Positions 1 through 8,497 of a stretch of DNA of 10,496 bases are shown in pieces. The notes beneath the pieces are model-generated. The model was not told the origin of the DNA, made no database searches, and worked only from the letters and a program-made list of their open reading frames with translations. Origin of the DNA: Euperipatoides rowelli (lineage: Eukaryota; Onychophora; Udeonychophora; Euonychophora; Peripatopsidae); assembly GCA_003024985.2 (NCBI GenBank), contig PXIH01S0006776.1. One strand, written 5' to 3'. Position 1 is the first letter of the stretch, and the number at the start of each line of letters is the position of its first letter. The translations under genes and the position numbers were made by a program.

Positions 1-987
1 CAGTTTATGGAGCAATTTGTTTCAGGTGAACATTTTGTCAGAGTACAAACTGAACTGTGNNCTATTTATTNCCTTTTTATTCTCTGTCTTGCAATCTGTC
101 TGTCTGTGAGTCAGCTTATATAAACACTTTATTAGTCNATTTTGATTTCATTTTGTTCTTTTGACAAAGTCAAACTGACAAGAAGATCAATTTTTTTTTT
201 CTTGACTTTATTCTGATTATTAACAAATCAAAAATCTTAAATATGTAATTAGGATTCATATCCACATGGGCTAGAGTCCTAATAGTATTGAAATTTATGC
301 AAATAATTATAACTATATTGTAAATATTTCTAGTTAATAAATAAACGCAAATAATAATAATAATAATAATTACAATGATGTATGACTAATTCTACCTCAT
401 TGTATTATAAAAATAATTGAAAAGATAAAACTATAAATTATTTTGTGTTGTACTTTATTTGATGTCAGAAACAAGTTTAAAATTCCAGAATCTGATCTTT
501 TTTAGTGGTGGTTTAGTAGAAAAAATTTGTTCTTGGTAATACAATTTGTATTTTTTTACTTATATTTTCATATGATCTAATTTTGTTGCAAATTTGCAAT
601 GATGTGAATAAAATAAATGTCACTAGGAATCTATTGTTTTTTTATACTATATTACAATATTTATTTATTTACTTTCAAAAAATAAATGAAATATCTTACC
701 TCTTTTGTAATGGTCTTTATTTTACTGATAATAATTTAACTATTGTGGATAAAAAAATGTTTTATTTTTTTAAAATCAATATACTTTTAAAGAGAAATAT
801 ACTTTCCAGCTTGATCAAGTCATTGAAAAGAAAAACAAAGTAGAATAAAACTACAGGTATTCAACAAAAGATAATGTTCATTTGTAGCTACTAGCTAATT
901 TAATTTTTTTCATTAATTTATTAAGTCATGTATATAAAGAAGATAAATGTCGCTTTAATTTACACATACCCAGATATTTATTTCCAG
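1..987. other. AT-rich non-coding sequence with ambiguous bases
   Basis: N occurs at 60, 61, 71 and 138. Apart from the AAT microsatellite there is only an 86-codon ATG frame at 583-843, rich in Phe, Ile, Asn, Lys, Leu and Tyr, as expected from chance translation of AT-rich DNA. No gene is recognised. Confidence 0.6.
350..370. repeat. (AAT)7 microsatellite
   Basis: Seven uninterrupted AAT units, preceded by one extra A. Confidence 0.95.
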
Positions 988-1002
988 GCACTTCCGAAAT
1001 AT

Positions 1003-1203
1003 TTAAATTATTTTGCTTATGGTATTGTGTCTGTAAGGTTTACTTACTCTTACTGGTATCATAAGAGCAGTGGTTTTACGATGGTAGCCATCATGTAATG
1101 ATTGTAGGCCAGAGTATTTATAGACTGGTAAAGTTAACCTGTGAGTAGTGATTGGTGGTTTGTAGTCAAGGCAGTTCTGAGAGCATATTTCTTCCTCCTT
1201 ATT
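1003..1203 (-). other. Unrecognised 66-codon open frame without early ATG
   Basis: The frame is open from after a TAA to TAA at 1003-1005. Residues such as CLDYKPPITTHRL and SLHDGYHRKTTALM are richer in His, Thr, Pro and Arg than expected by chance, because the DNA from about 1060 to 1190 is richer in G+C than its surroundings. On the opposite strand, 988-1032 is framed by a good acceptor (TTATTTCCAG) and a good donor (GTAAGG). Which strand matters, if either, cannot be decided. A repeat relic would explain both. Confidence 0.15.
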
Positions 1204-1320
1204 TTAAAACTACATAATCCCATAAGTTATTACCTAGTACAGTAGTATATTTGACTAACTCATTTGCTTCATACAGACTGAGTATTATGGATTATGAATT
1301 CATATAAACTTAAAATAAAA

Positions 1321-1375
1321 GAGGCTCACCTGATTGTAATCAATGGTGCCTATGGAAGCCTAGGGGGTAGTTATA
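1321..1375. repeat. Possible non-LTR/SINE-type retroelement fragment
   Basis: GAGGCTCACCTGATTGTAAT, followed by GGTGCCTATGG, resembles the GGCTCACCTGATGGTAAG motif that I remember ending an abundant retroelement family in insects, notably Lepidoptera. The fragment is short and diverged, and the recognition comes from memory only. Confidence 0.25.
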
Positions 1376-2584
1376 AACTTTCATCATTTTTTTTTTTATA
1401 ATATTGATGTTAATTTATTTATATTACAGTAATTTATTATTCTACATTTAAATCAACAAATTTGTAAAAAGGCCTATATCCATTCAGGGCTAAGTACATT
1501 TAAATCAATTAGGTATACATGTAATGAGCAATATTCTGCATTACGGTAATAAAACCTAATAATAATAAATCATATAGCAGACTACCCTTTTCTCTCTTTC
1601 TGTCTCAGACTGCCTAACTTCACTAAATGAATAAGTAAGATATTGATGTTAAGACGAAAACTGATAATTGTTCTCCAGCTTCTTATTCTAAGAGAAATTT
1701 TGTTCATTTTCAGAGTTTTGAAAGCATGCTAAGAAAAGGTGAAAGACTGTAACAGTACAATCAATTATGCTTTTCATTAATGTAGAAACAACTTTTTATG
1801 CCCCAGTCTGCTTTCTACTTTGAAATCGTTTTTCCTTGCTATTTTTATGAATTTGTAAAAAATTCACTATTGGGTGAAATTATGTCAGTGTCACATGACA
1901 TGATAATCTGATTTATAGTCATGGAAAACAATAATTTTTCCCACACTTAATTTCAGGTCAAAGGTTGTGGATGAAAGGAAAAAAAAATACTTTATGTATA
2001 AAACAAATTTCACTACTTCACTACTGGTCATCTTCCTTCTGTTAATTAATTTCATTACTTAAAATTAATCAGGGCTAGATAGTTACCGTATGTACTATAA
2101 GTTGTTCATCCCTCATTGCATGCTATTTTTTGGTGGTGAGGATAACATGCTATTTTTTAACAATATTGAGTAGCCTGCTATTTATATTATTAGTGCTACT
2201 TTCAGTCTATCGGATTTTAACTATTTAACATGACATACTTTTAAATCAAAAAGCATTAGGCTTAATAAATGATCCTCCCACTGTCTAAAACATAGTTAAA
2301 CTAAAGTATTACGATAGCTTACTTTTAAATTTGAAACCCTAAGTTTGTATAACCTAAATGATGCCTGTATTTTTTACCATTTTCCTCCAACGGGGTAGAA
2401 GACAAATCTGAATTATTTCAATCACTGTTTCTAAGCATACATTAAAATTTCAACTCTTACAAACAAATCTATTTGTTTCTCAAATCCCAGACTTCCAACT
2501 ATAAAATTTGCAATTAAAAAAACAATAAGATGGTTTCTCAGCCTCATGGTTTGCCTACTGCCATTGCACTTTTATATAGGTCAC
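1376..2584. other. AT-rich non-coding stretch
   Basis: No recognisable gene. Two acceptor-like sites on the plus strand stand out: a long pyrimidine tract ending in CTGTCTCAG near 1606, and TTAATTTCAG ending at 1956. The second opens a 34-codon frame to TAA at 2060-2062 (beginning SKVVDERKKKYF, with a hydrophobic end LLVIFLLLINFIT). Neither has a partner exon or a recognised product. Confidence 0.4.
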
Positions 2585-2791
2585 TTAAAAGCTACCATGG
2601 TGTTCCTGATACTTGATACCTACCCTAATTAAAAACAATAAGATGGCCCATATTAGCAAATAAAAAAACAAATAATGTGGATTTCCTAGAAATAATAAGC
2701 ACTGCACTGTTAATATTTTCACAGTGATGTCATATTCTCTCCCGACTGGTCTTTTTCTAATGTGGAAGGAATAGTCAACTGGTGGTTTCAT
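2585..2791 (-). other. Unrecognised 68-codon ORF
   Basis: The first 30 residues (MKPPVDYSFHIRKRPVGREY, then DITVKILTVQC) look protein-like, with mixed charges and an alternating hydrophobic strand. The rest becomes a hydrophobic run (LFFYLLIWAILLFLIRV) typical of chance AT-rich translation or a membrane segment. No convincing donor follows the first part. It lies downstream of the poly(A) signal of the C2-domain gene and so would not belong to it. It could be an old exon, a transposon relic or chance. Confidence 0.2.
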
Positions 2792-3857
2792 ATTCAGTTT
2801 AACATAATTTTTACATTTTTTACAGTATTAAAATGACTTGATATTGTACCTATAATGAGCTGATAAAATTAGTTTTTGCAACATTGGTTAGTGTTTTACA
2901 TTATTTTGAGAATCTTACAATTCACATAAATAAAACAACTAACCAATGTATTTTCAAGTTTATTCTTAAAATTGAAATATCACAAGCAATTTACTATTAT
3001 TATTTTTATAACAAATTAGGTAACTTTTGACCCCTATGGGTCTCATTCGATTTATGGGACCATAAGTGTAGGATATAATGGGGAGAGCAGTGAGCCTCAT
3101 TCAAGGTACCTAAACTGTAGAATTTAAAGGCTTACTACTGCAGGCTCTCCCATACTGGAAATATTAAATGTGTTTTGCTAAACGTAGCATCCTGCTTAGC
3201 ATATCTAAGACCATTTCAACTACATTTGATATTAATATTAAAAAATTAATAACTAAATATGCCACAGATTATTAAAAAAAACTTTTTTATCATTTTATTA
3301 ATCAACATTATTCAAGAGGGGGGGGGGAGAAACATTTAACATGATCAGATGTGATGTCTTAATATATATATATACTGTCTTCTCCTTAAAGTCGAAACAC
3401 ACATTAAAATTAGTATTAATCCGAAACCTCAATCAAAATTGCTTAAATAAACCTAACTAGTGCCATCTAACAAGGAAAGTTAGAAGCTAAATGTGTTGAT
3501 CATATACTAAATATTTTTTTTGTTTTAAAGTAAATAATATGAGTCAATAATAAAATTTAATTTAAAATTCATTTTTAAGTACTTTTAATGACAAGATAAA
3601 ATTTAAGAACTTTAAAGTTCTTGAAAAATATAAATAAAATTCAAGTATTAAGCACTTTCAAGGAGAGTGCAAAGCCTGATAAATGTTTTTACTTTGGATA
3701 AGTAAGGGCAGCATGAAATTTAAGTGCAAGCCAATGAAACGGGTCATACAAAACCACCTGCAACCTATAGACCATCTGTTACCTACCTCTGCTTTATAAG
3801 ATTTTACATTAAGATTGGATATAAAATAAGTGTTTCACACTTAATATTTAAACAAAT
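2792..3857. other. AT-rich stretch beyond the 3' end of the C2-domain gene
   Basis: No gene recognised. Two blocks have more balanced base composition, at about 3020-3150 and 3700-3790, and could be old repeat fragments; neither matches anything I can name. The rest is AT-rich with a G10 run and a short TA repeat. Confidence 0.5.
3318..3327. repeat. G10 homopolymer
   Basis: A run of ten G in otherwise AT-rich sequence, followed by AGAAAC. A short TA repeat (about 3362-3374) lies nearby. Confidence 0.9.
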
Positions 3858-3863
3858 TTTATT
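3858..3863 (-). promoter_or_regulatory. Polyadenylation signal AATAAA of the C2-domain gene
   Basis: The minus strand reads AATAAA here, about 193 bases after the TAA stop. It is the only canonical signal I noticed between the stop and this point. A GTGTG motif lies shortly downstream on the minus strand (around 3833-3840), as expected for a downstream GU-rich element. A 3' UTR of roughly 200-220 bases (about 3840-4055) is inferred. Confidence 0.45.
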
Positions 3864-4055
3864 AACAAAAATATGTTTAACATTATTGTCATGCTTATAA
3901 GTACATAATAATAATTCCAATTGACCCTACATTTGTTTCATAATATTAGACATAGAAAAATATATAATATTAGTTATTCAAAATATAATTGATAAAATAT
4001 GTAGAGAGTTATAAAAATGTAAAGGCCTATAATGCTGAGTCAGTTGTGTGTTTCT

Positions 4056-4144
4056 TTATCTGAAGTTTAATACAAACTTGTTCAGAGCTGATCTGCTTTC
4101 TTTGCCCATATTTTTCTTCAGTGATAAAGCACTAAAAGTTGTTC
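4056..4144 (-). CDS. Terminal exon of the C2-domain gene (C-terminal tail and stop)
   Basis: The exon begins right after a strong acceptor (minus-strand ttttcatttcag at 4145-4146). It reads GA + 28 codons + TAA. The upstream C2 exon ends one base into a codon and this exon supplies the other two, so the reading frame joins exactly, forming a glycine codon; the other two frames stop within nine codons. The tail contains FSALSLKKNMGKESRSALNK and ends FVLNFR. That layout (a short ALxxRK segment, then ES..AL.KFV and basic residues) resembles the conserved end of Munc13-4/BAIAP3 proteins, where a helix with an AxxFV core follows the C2B domain. The peptide is basic and lacks a membrane segment. 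Phase agreement and family-like composition support a real last exon; transcript evidence is lacking. Confidence 0.6.
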
Positions 4145-4212
4145 CTGAAATGAAAAATATTTATATAATCATGATTTTTTTTTCACAACGTTTTCACAGT
4201 GAAAGATAAGTT

Positions 4213-4242
4213 ATTAGATCAGTTTGGATTAGATCAGTTTGG
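4213..4242. repeat. Tandem 15-bp duplication
   Basis: ATTAGATCAGTTTGG occurs twice head to tail, and a third partial ATTAG follows. It lies 69 bases from the terminal-exon acceptor, inside the intron. Probably replication slippage. Confidence 0.85.
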
Positions 4243-4624
4243 ATTAGCCCATTCAGATTACATAAAATTGCATATGTTAAAGATTTCTGTGTAAGAAATG
4301 ACTTATTTTACACCAAATCTTTTTAAAAATTAATTAGAATTTTTAACACACATAGTCTAAATTCTCTAGAGTTACATCACTATAGTTGTGTTAATAATCA
4401 AAATTAATTTCAAAATCAATAATTTTTAACAAAGAAATAAAATTGAATATTTAATAATAGAAATAAATAAAAAAATAGTGCAATAGATTAAAGTCAAATA
4501 TGAATAAAATATTAGCTTTAAAGGAAAAGTTATAATCAAAAGACTATTAAAATAATAATTGTATGTAGCCTTCTGTATATATCTAGTTCTAGTGTATATG
4601 AAAATGCATTTTTTTAAGTGCCTT

Positions 4625-4811
4625 GCTCAGAGACGTAGCCAGAATTTTTTTTGTTTTGGGTGGGGGATGCTATTAAGCTTTTTTTTTTTTTTTTTTTTTA
4701 TTGATAAGTTTTTTTTTTTTTTTTTTTGGGGGGGGGGGTGGCAGTTGGAGTAGATTTTTAAATTTTAGGGTGTCCAGACCCCTGGACATACCCATAACCC
4801 CCCCCCCCCCC
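4625..4811. repeat. Homopolymer-rich repeat island (T, G and C runs)
   Basis: It begins CAGAGACGTAGCCAGAATTT, then carries T runs at 4679-4699 (21) and 4709-4727 (19), a G11 run at 4728-4738 and a C14 run at 4798-4811. Between them is a perfect hairpin, TGTCCAG-ACCC-CTGGACA (4771-4788). The short reading frames crossing it code only for runs of Phe, Gly, Pro or Lys and are artefacts. The lead-in and the CCAGACCCCTGGAC core resemble a widespread invertebrate repeat. Run lengths may be unreliable. Confidence 0.6.
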
Positions 4812-4972
4812 ATTATATCCTTGGTCTTGTTTACGATCATTGTATTAGTCAAAACCATATTTTTTATGGTTTTTAAGAAAATTGAAACAAGAGTTGAATG
4901 TCACATCTGCTGAGTCCACAAATTCAAAATTAAATTATAGAGATTATGTGCTTTTACACAAAAATCTCTGTT

Positions 4973-5525
4973 AGGGTTCATCCTTAAATTTCATCACAAT
5001 TTTTTTCCTTTTTTGTACCCCTAACCCCTCCCCTTCATCACAACTTGTCACACAATTTAAAAAACACTATATGACATTACTTCATAAATTTTTATTCCAC
5101 AAAATAAATTAATGTTATGTGAATTAGACAATTTATTAAGTCATTAAAAAAACTAAAAAAAGATACATACTGTAAGATATACTGTATTTAACAAGTTTTA
5201 TATTGAAATATATTTTAATTTTCTAAAATAAAGTAAAACTAATATTCTTTATGCATTTTTTTTATTTGAATAATGACTTGAAGTGTGCACTCTTGTGAAA
5301 CACATGAATGTGAACAGGGGGTATGGTGCTACTGTATATAGGTCAGTATTTGTGAGGGTCCGTAAACCAGGGTATGCCTGTATTTCATTTACTGTAAATG
5401 CATATGATTTTTTTTTTTTAAATTATGTGACATCACATTTAAAACCCCTCCCCCCCCCCAAATAATCACTTATTCTAACCCCTCCCCACACCCTTCTCAC
5501 ATGTCGTGGTTTATGGATGCCCCCT
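4973..5525. mobile_element. Degenerate MITE-like element with terminal inverted repeats
   Basis: The left end AGGGTTCATCCTTAAA (4973-4988) and the reverse complement of the right end (5510-5525, AGGGGGCATCCATAAA) agree at 13 of 16 bases. Inside are C-rich blocks near both ends: CTAACCCCTCCCC occurs exactly at 5021-5033 and 5475-5487, and a C10 run lies at 5450-5459. The middle (about 5100-5330) is AT-rich and featureless. There is no transposase, so this would be a non-autonomous DNA element. The GGGTTCATCC..TAAA end with nearby C-rich tracts resembles a repeat type I remember from invertebrate genomes; I cannot name the family. No convincing target duplication was found. It could instead be two short related repeats in opposite orientation. 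Confidence 0.45.
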
Positions 5526-5791
5526 TAGGCTAATAAATAAAAAAACTTGTATTATTTTCTTTTTTAATATAATATTTATTTTATAAATAACCTTGCCATT
5601 AAAAATGGGACATAAAATTACCTTTTTTTCCTTGTTTTAATGTTTATTTATGATCCAAATGAATGAATTTTTATAGAGAGAGAATATATGGTAAGAGATT
5701 AAATATATAAAAGACACTATTCTATGTCATCTGATTCTCATGCTAACAGTGTATAAATAAACAGCAAAAAAAAAAAAACTTAAATTATTAC

Positions 5792-5997
5792 CTTTATTTT
5801 GAGGCTTGAATAATTGTAAAATGTGTGGCTTAAGGAAATAGATGCCATCAGTTTCCTGGCTGAGATTTTTGTTGAATAGATCTGAGAGAGAGAGATATGC
5901 TGTCCCTACAAAATCATCTTTTGATATTACGTCGTAATCCATTGCTGTAAACTGAACTAGTACTGGTTTAATTCGAAGAGTACTTTCCTCAATATGA
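5792..5997 (-). CDS. Internal exon: second half of a C2 domain, Munc13-4/BAIAP3-like
   Basis: This 206-bp exon encodes 68 whole residues. It starts after a 3' splice site (minus-strand ttttttcatag) with the last base of a codon, and ends with one base of a codon before a good 5' splice site (AAAG|GTAATA). The peptide shows the late beta strands and Ca2+-binding loop 3 of a C2 domain: KPVLVQFTAMDYD, then SKDDFVGTAYLSLSDL. Asp20, Asp22 and Asp28 of the exon peptide match the D-x-D-x5-D spacing of loop 3 in Ca2+-binding C2 domains, as in synaptotagmins. The DYD..S.DDF.G.A.L.L pattern, followed by an ILQL..P..KG segment, best fits the C-terminal C2B domain of Munc13-4 (UNC13D)/BAIAP3, which tethers and primes secretory vesicles for Ca2+-triggered exocytosis at membranes. 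The first half of the domain must lie in an upstream exon I did not find. The C2 call is firm; the family assignment comes from remembered similarity and could instead be another C2 protein. Confidence 0.75.
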
Positions 5998-6262
5998 CTA
6001 TGAAAAAATAAACAGAAAAACCTCCAGATTGATAAAAGAATCATTGTAAAGTTTAAAATGATGATGATAAAACCTGTTTACTTTTGTGATAAAATTCAAA
6101 CATTTAAAACAATATTAATAATCTTTCAGTAACAAATATTTTTGGTGTTTGTAAATAGATTTTCAATTTTAATAATACAGTATGTTCATATAATAACTTT
6201 TTTTTGTGTTATATACAGTTTAATGCCAATGTATTTTTATAATACTATTATAATAATCTTAC

Positions 6263-6640
6263 TGTTATAAATAAAGAAATGAATAAGAAACTCGAACCAA
6301 GTAATAAAATGTCATGGACTTTTATTCCAAATAAAATAATTCAGCAACTCTCTGTCCTACAGAGAAAATAAACAGCTTCAATTAAAACATACTGCAGCAG
6401 CTATAATCCAGGTATGGACGTGGACTTTGGAGTGAACACAACCACTCCAAAACGTACTAGGTGTGGGGAGAATACTCTGAATGGAAATAGCCATTCCAAC
6501 AGAAAGTGATAAATATGGATAGTATGCAAAATAAAACTACATGAATAATTTAGTATTAATTCGCATTATGTAAGAAGTCCAATGGCACATTGTTTACAAA
6601 CCATAAATGGATCCTATTATGTTGTCCCCCCTTTACCATA
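6263..6640 (-). mobile_element. Possible LTR remnant of a second retroelement
   Basis: On the minus strand this stretch starts with a purine run (TAAAGGGGGGA) and later reads TGTTGGAATGGC (from 6501). It then holds two short hairpins and GGAATAAAAGTCCATGAC (a polyadenylation-signal context), and ends near TTATAACA at 6263. TGTT at 6501 and AACA at 6263 form the short inverted ends typical of LTRs, giving a 239-bp unit. The block is richer in G+C than its flanks. No matching target duplication is visible (cttac on one side, gaaag on the other), and no second LTR or coding sequence was found. The boundaries are guesses. Confidence 0.3.
6426..6451. other. Perfect 9-bp hairpin
   Basis: TTTGGAGTG (6426-6434) pairs with CACTCCAAA (6443-6451) around an 8-base loop. 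A second hairpin, GAATGG-AAATAG-CCATTC (6479-6496), lies 27 bases away. Both fall in the possible LTR remnant. Confidence 0.6.
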
Positions 6641-7215
6641 AAATAATAAAGGCCTTGTTGAGTAACAAATGTGCAAGAACAACATCGTTTTACCGTAAAT
6701 AAACAATCAATGTAACAGAAATAATAATGATAATGTATTTATTTTCTATAAAAAGCTGGAGGTCCACAACTTGTTACACATTTTGATATCTTAATCAAGA
6801 TTTATTATAGCAAAAATAAGGTCAATCAAAAAAAAAAAAAGGCATTTAGGAATACAGACAAGCCATACTTAGACAAAAAAGGAGAAAAAAAAAAAGTAAT
6901 ATTTAATACTGGTATATGTTAATTTTTTATTTTATCAGAAGAGCTCAAGATACAAAACATACTATATATTTTCAAGCTTTATTCAAGATATATTGTATCC
7001 AAAATAGTCTAATGGACAAAAGAAATGTTAACAAAACTGAATGTGAACACATATTGTTTTCACAAAAAAAAGTGTATTAATTGATATTGACTACCATTAT
7101 TTCTTTGAAAATGTTTTAGATTTTTAAAAATTTCGGACAGAAAATGTTTATTTAATAGCAATGAAAGAAAAAAAAACCTCTAACACCATCAACCAGTTCA
7201 CTTTATTAACTAGCA

Positions 7216-7434
7216 TTAAACTATCTTCTGTCCGCATGATTCTTTAAAGGACCGTTTGTCAAAACATTTAAGACATACTAAATAAGTTTTCAGTTCGATT
7301 ATGATTCTTTTCTTATAAGAACACCATAATATTCCTAGCTCATCCCTCATACACAAAATATTATTTTCTTTTCTTATCCTTAACTCATCTAGTTCCTGAA
7401 GTTGAAATTTTGGCTCAAACCCAAACAGGGCAAG
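7216..7434 (-). other. Unrecognised 72-codon open frame, possible exon or relic
   Basis: The frame is open from after a TGA (7435-7437) to TAA (7216-7218). Its first ATG is internal and leaves only 44 codons. The residues are not those of random AT-rich DNA: acidic and basic residues alternate (LQELDELRIRKENN), followed by MRDELGILWCSYKKR and a CLKCF motif. Five cysteines occur in 72 residues. A plausible acceptor (ATTTCAACTTCAG, ending at 7396) and a strong donor (GTATGT at 7278 downward) would make a 117-bp in-frame exon of 39 codons. That exon's phase does not fit the C2 exon downstream, so it would need another exon between or belong to something else. A decayed transposon gene is equally possible. 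I do not recognise the family. Confidence 0.3.
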
Positions 7435-7870
7435 TCATTTTAGATTACTGTATGTTTGTTTCTTTTACCCAGCTGGTAGTAAACATTTGTTCTATTAGTG
7501 TGCAAGTTACAGCTTTTGAAATTTATAGATGATTATTCAAGTTCATCTCTGTGTTTTCTTGCACATTGGGATGCATTTCATTATACACATTTTATATCTT
7601 GATTTTATTATTATAAATTTCCAGCATTGGAGAATGAAAAGTGAATATTGACTGCAGACCACTTTAACAATAATGAAATGGATATCCTAACCTTGGAGTT
7701 AGAATTTTAAATACTGCTCAAAAGAAAAATAATATTTTCCAGACCACTTTAAATCCGCCTTGCTGTCATTCATACCAATATACAGTAGATATGACATTCA
7801 CAGATTATGTAACTGTCTTTTATTATCATATTTTTAGTTAATGTAATTATATCAATTTTTGAAAGGAGAA

Positions 7871-7963
7871 ATGTACCAGAATTCCATTCCTGCCAGAATT
7901 CAGGTTTTAAGTCTAGTTCTGGTTCCGGCCAGAGTCTTTTAGCCAGAATTTTCCACCATTTTC
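7871..7963. repeat. Dispersed repeat, left arm
   Basis: The stretch starts ATGTACCAGAATTCC and contains CTAGTTCTGGTTCCGGCCAGA (7913-7933) plus several CCAGAATT motifs. The second motif recurs in direct orientation at 10031-10051 (18 of 21 bases). The first recurs inverted at 10062-10076 (11 of 15). It is much richer in G+C than its surroundings. I know of no coding content; it is likely the end of a decayed DNA transposon or another dispersed repeat. Confidence 0.5.
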
Positions 7964-8241
7964 ATCTCTACCAAAAGACTCACCAGATGGCTTAGATTTA
8001 TTCATTGTAAGGCTAACATGCTTTTTAATTTTATTTATGGCAATGACATAATGATAACATTTAAATTTGACAAAATTTATTAAACATGTCTAATCAAATA
8101 TAATTTTTTTTATATATATATTTAATGCAATATATGAGAAAAATTATAACAAGACTTTACTTGAAAATTAATAGAAGAAATTATTTTATAATCATTTTAC
8201 TTAATATAAAAACAATATATTTTTATCAAACTTTAAATTTT

Positions 8242-8246
8242 GAGTT
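8242..8246 (+). repeat. Target-site duplication, left copy (GAGTT)
   Basis: GAGTT immediately precedes the TGTGG start of the 5' LTR and recurs exactly after the 3' LTR at 9903-9907. A 5-bp duplication is the usual size for Ty3/gypsy integrases. Confidence 0.8.
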
Positions 8247-8484
8247 TGTGGTATATTGATATCACAGCAATTAATTAACTCTTAAACAATAGCAAGATTT
8301 ATGATGACTTACCTAAAAATAGCTTACTTGTTAACTTGCCTCCTGCTAGCTCATGAATAGAACATTTATTATTATATTTGCTGTAATACTATATATGTTT
8401 AATGACTTCCCTAATAAAGATGGTTATTTCAGTTGTAATCATTTGATGATTTGCATATCACTTCCCTGCTATTAAAATATATAA
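8247..8484 (+). repeat. 5' LTR of the Ty3/gypsy element
   Basis: This LTR of about 238 bp begins TGTGGTATATTGATATCAC and matches the copy at 9662-9902 along its full length. A hand alignment gives about 15 substitutions plus indels of 3, 5 and 1 bases. The last stretch (from about 8415) is nearly identical in both copies, with two differences. It holds an AATAAA at 8413-8418, a candidate polyadenylation signal. The right boundary is uncertain: similarity with the 3' LTR stops after ATATATAA, but the next two bases here are CA, which would restore the usual TG...CA ends. Confidence 0.88.
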
Positions 8485-8497
8485 CAGGAAATAAAAC

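Larger units (their letters stand above)
4145..5791 (-). other. Intron of the C2-domain gene (1647 bp)
   Basis: This is bounded by GTAATA at the donor (minus strand, 5791 downward) and ATTTCAG at the acceptor (4145-4146), so it is a phase 1 GT-AG intron. It is AT-rich and loaded with repeats: the G/C/T homopolymer island at 4625-4811, the inverted-repeat element at 4973-5525, and a tandem 15-bp duplication at 4213-4242 close to the acceptor. No further coding exon was recognised inside it, but a small one cannot be excluded by eye. Confidence 0.55.
5998..8241 (-). other. Presumed upstream intron sequence of the C2-domain gene
   Basis: The first half of the C2 domain must be encoded upstream of 5997 on the minus strand. 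I searched this stretch by eye for a peptide with the expected DPF/DPY and FDE..EF features and an exon ending in phase 2, and found none. Apart from the possible LTR remnant, the 72-codon ORF and the left repeat arm, the sequence is AT-rich filler. Confidence 0.4.

Noticed and set aside
583-843. 86-codon ATG reading frame on the plus strand
   Set aside because: Its composition is almost entirely Phe, Ile, Leu, Asn, Lys and Tyr, as expected from chance translation of AT-rich DNA, and no domain or splice context supports it.
1957-2062. Possible terminal exon with a hydrophobic C-terminus after a good acceptor
   Set aside because: Only 34 codons, no upstream partner exon with matching phase, and a composition compatible with chance.
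3720-3830. Donor-like GTAGGT on the minus strand with a 46-codon open frame
   Set aside because: It lies past the stop and poly(A) signal of the C2-domain gene, and the frame is interrupted and unrecognisable.
4559-4913. Three short reading frames across the homopolymer island
   Set aside because: They consist largely of poly-Phe, poly-Gly, poly-Pro or poly-Lys from T, G, C and A runs and overlap each other on both strands.
5283-5465. 60-codon frame on the plus strand
   Set aside because: It spans the MITE-like element's T and C runs and has no protein-like pattern.
6263-6300. B-box-like GGTTCGAGTTTC on the minus strand, suggesting a tRNA or SINE promoter
   Set aside because: No A-box at the right distance and no cloverleaf; it fits better as part of the LTR-like block.
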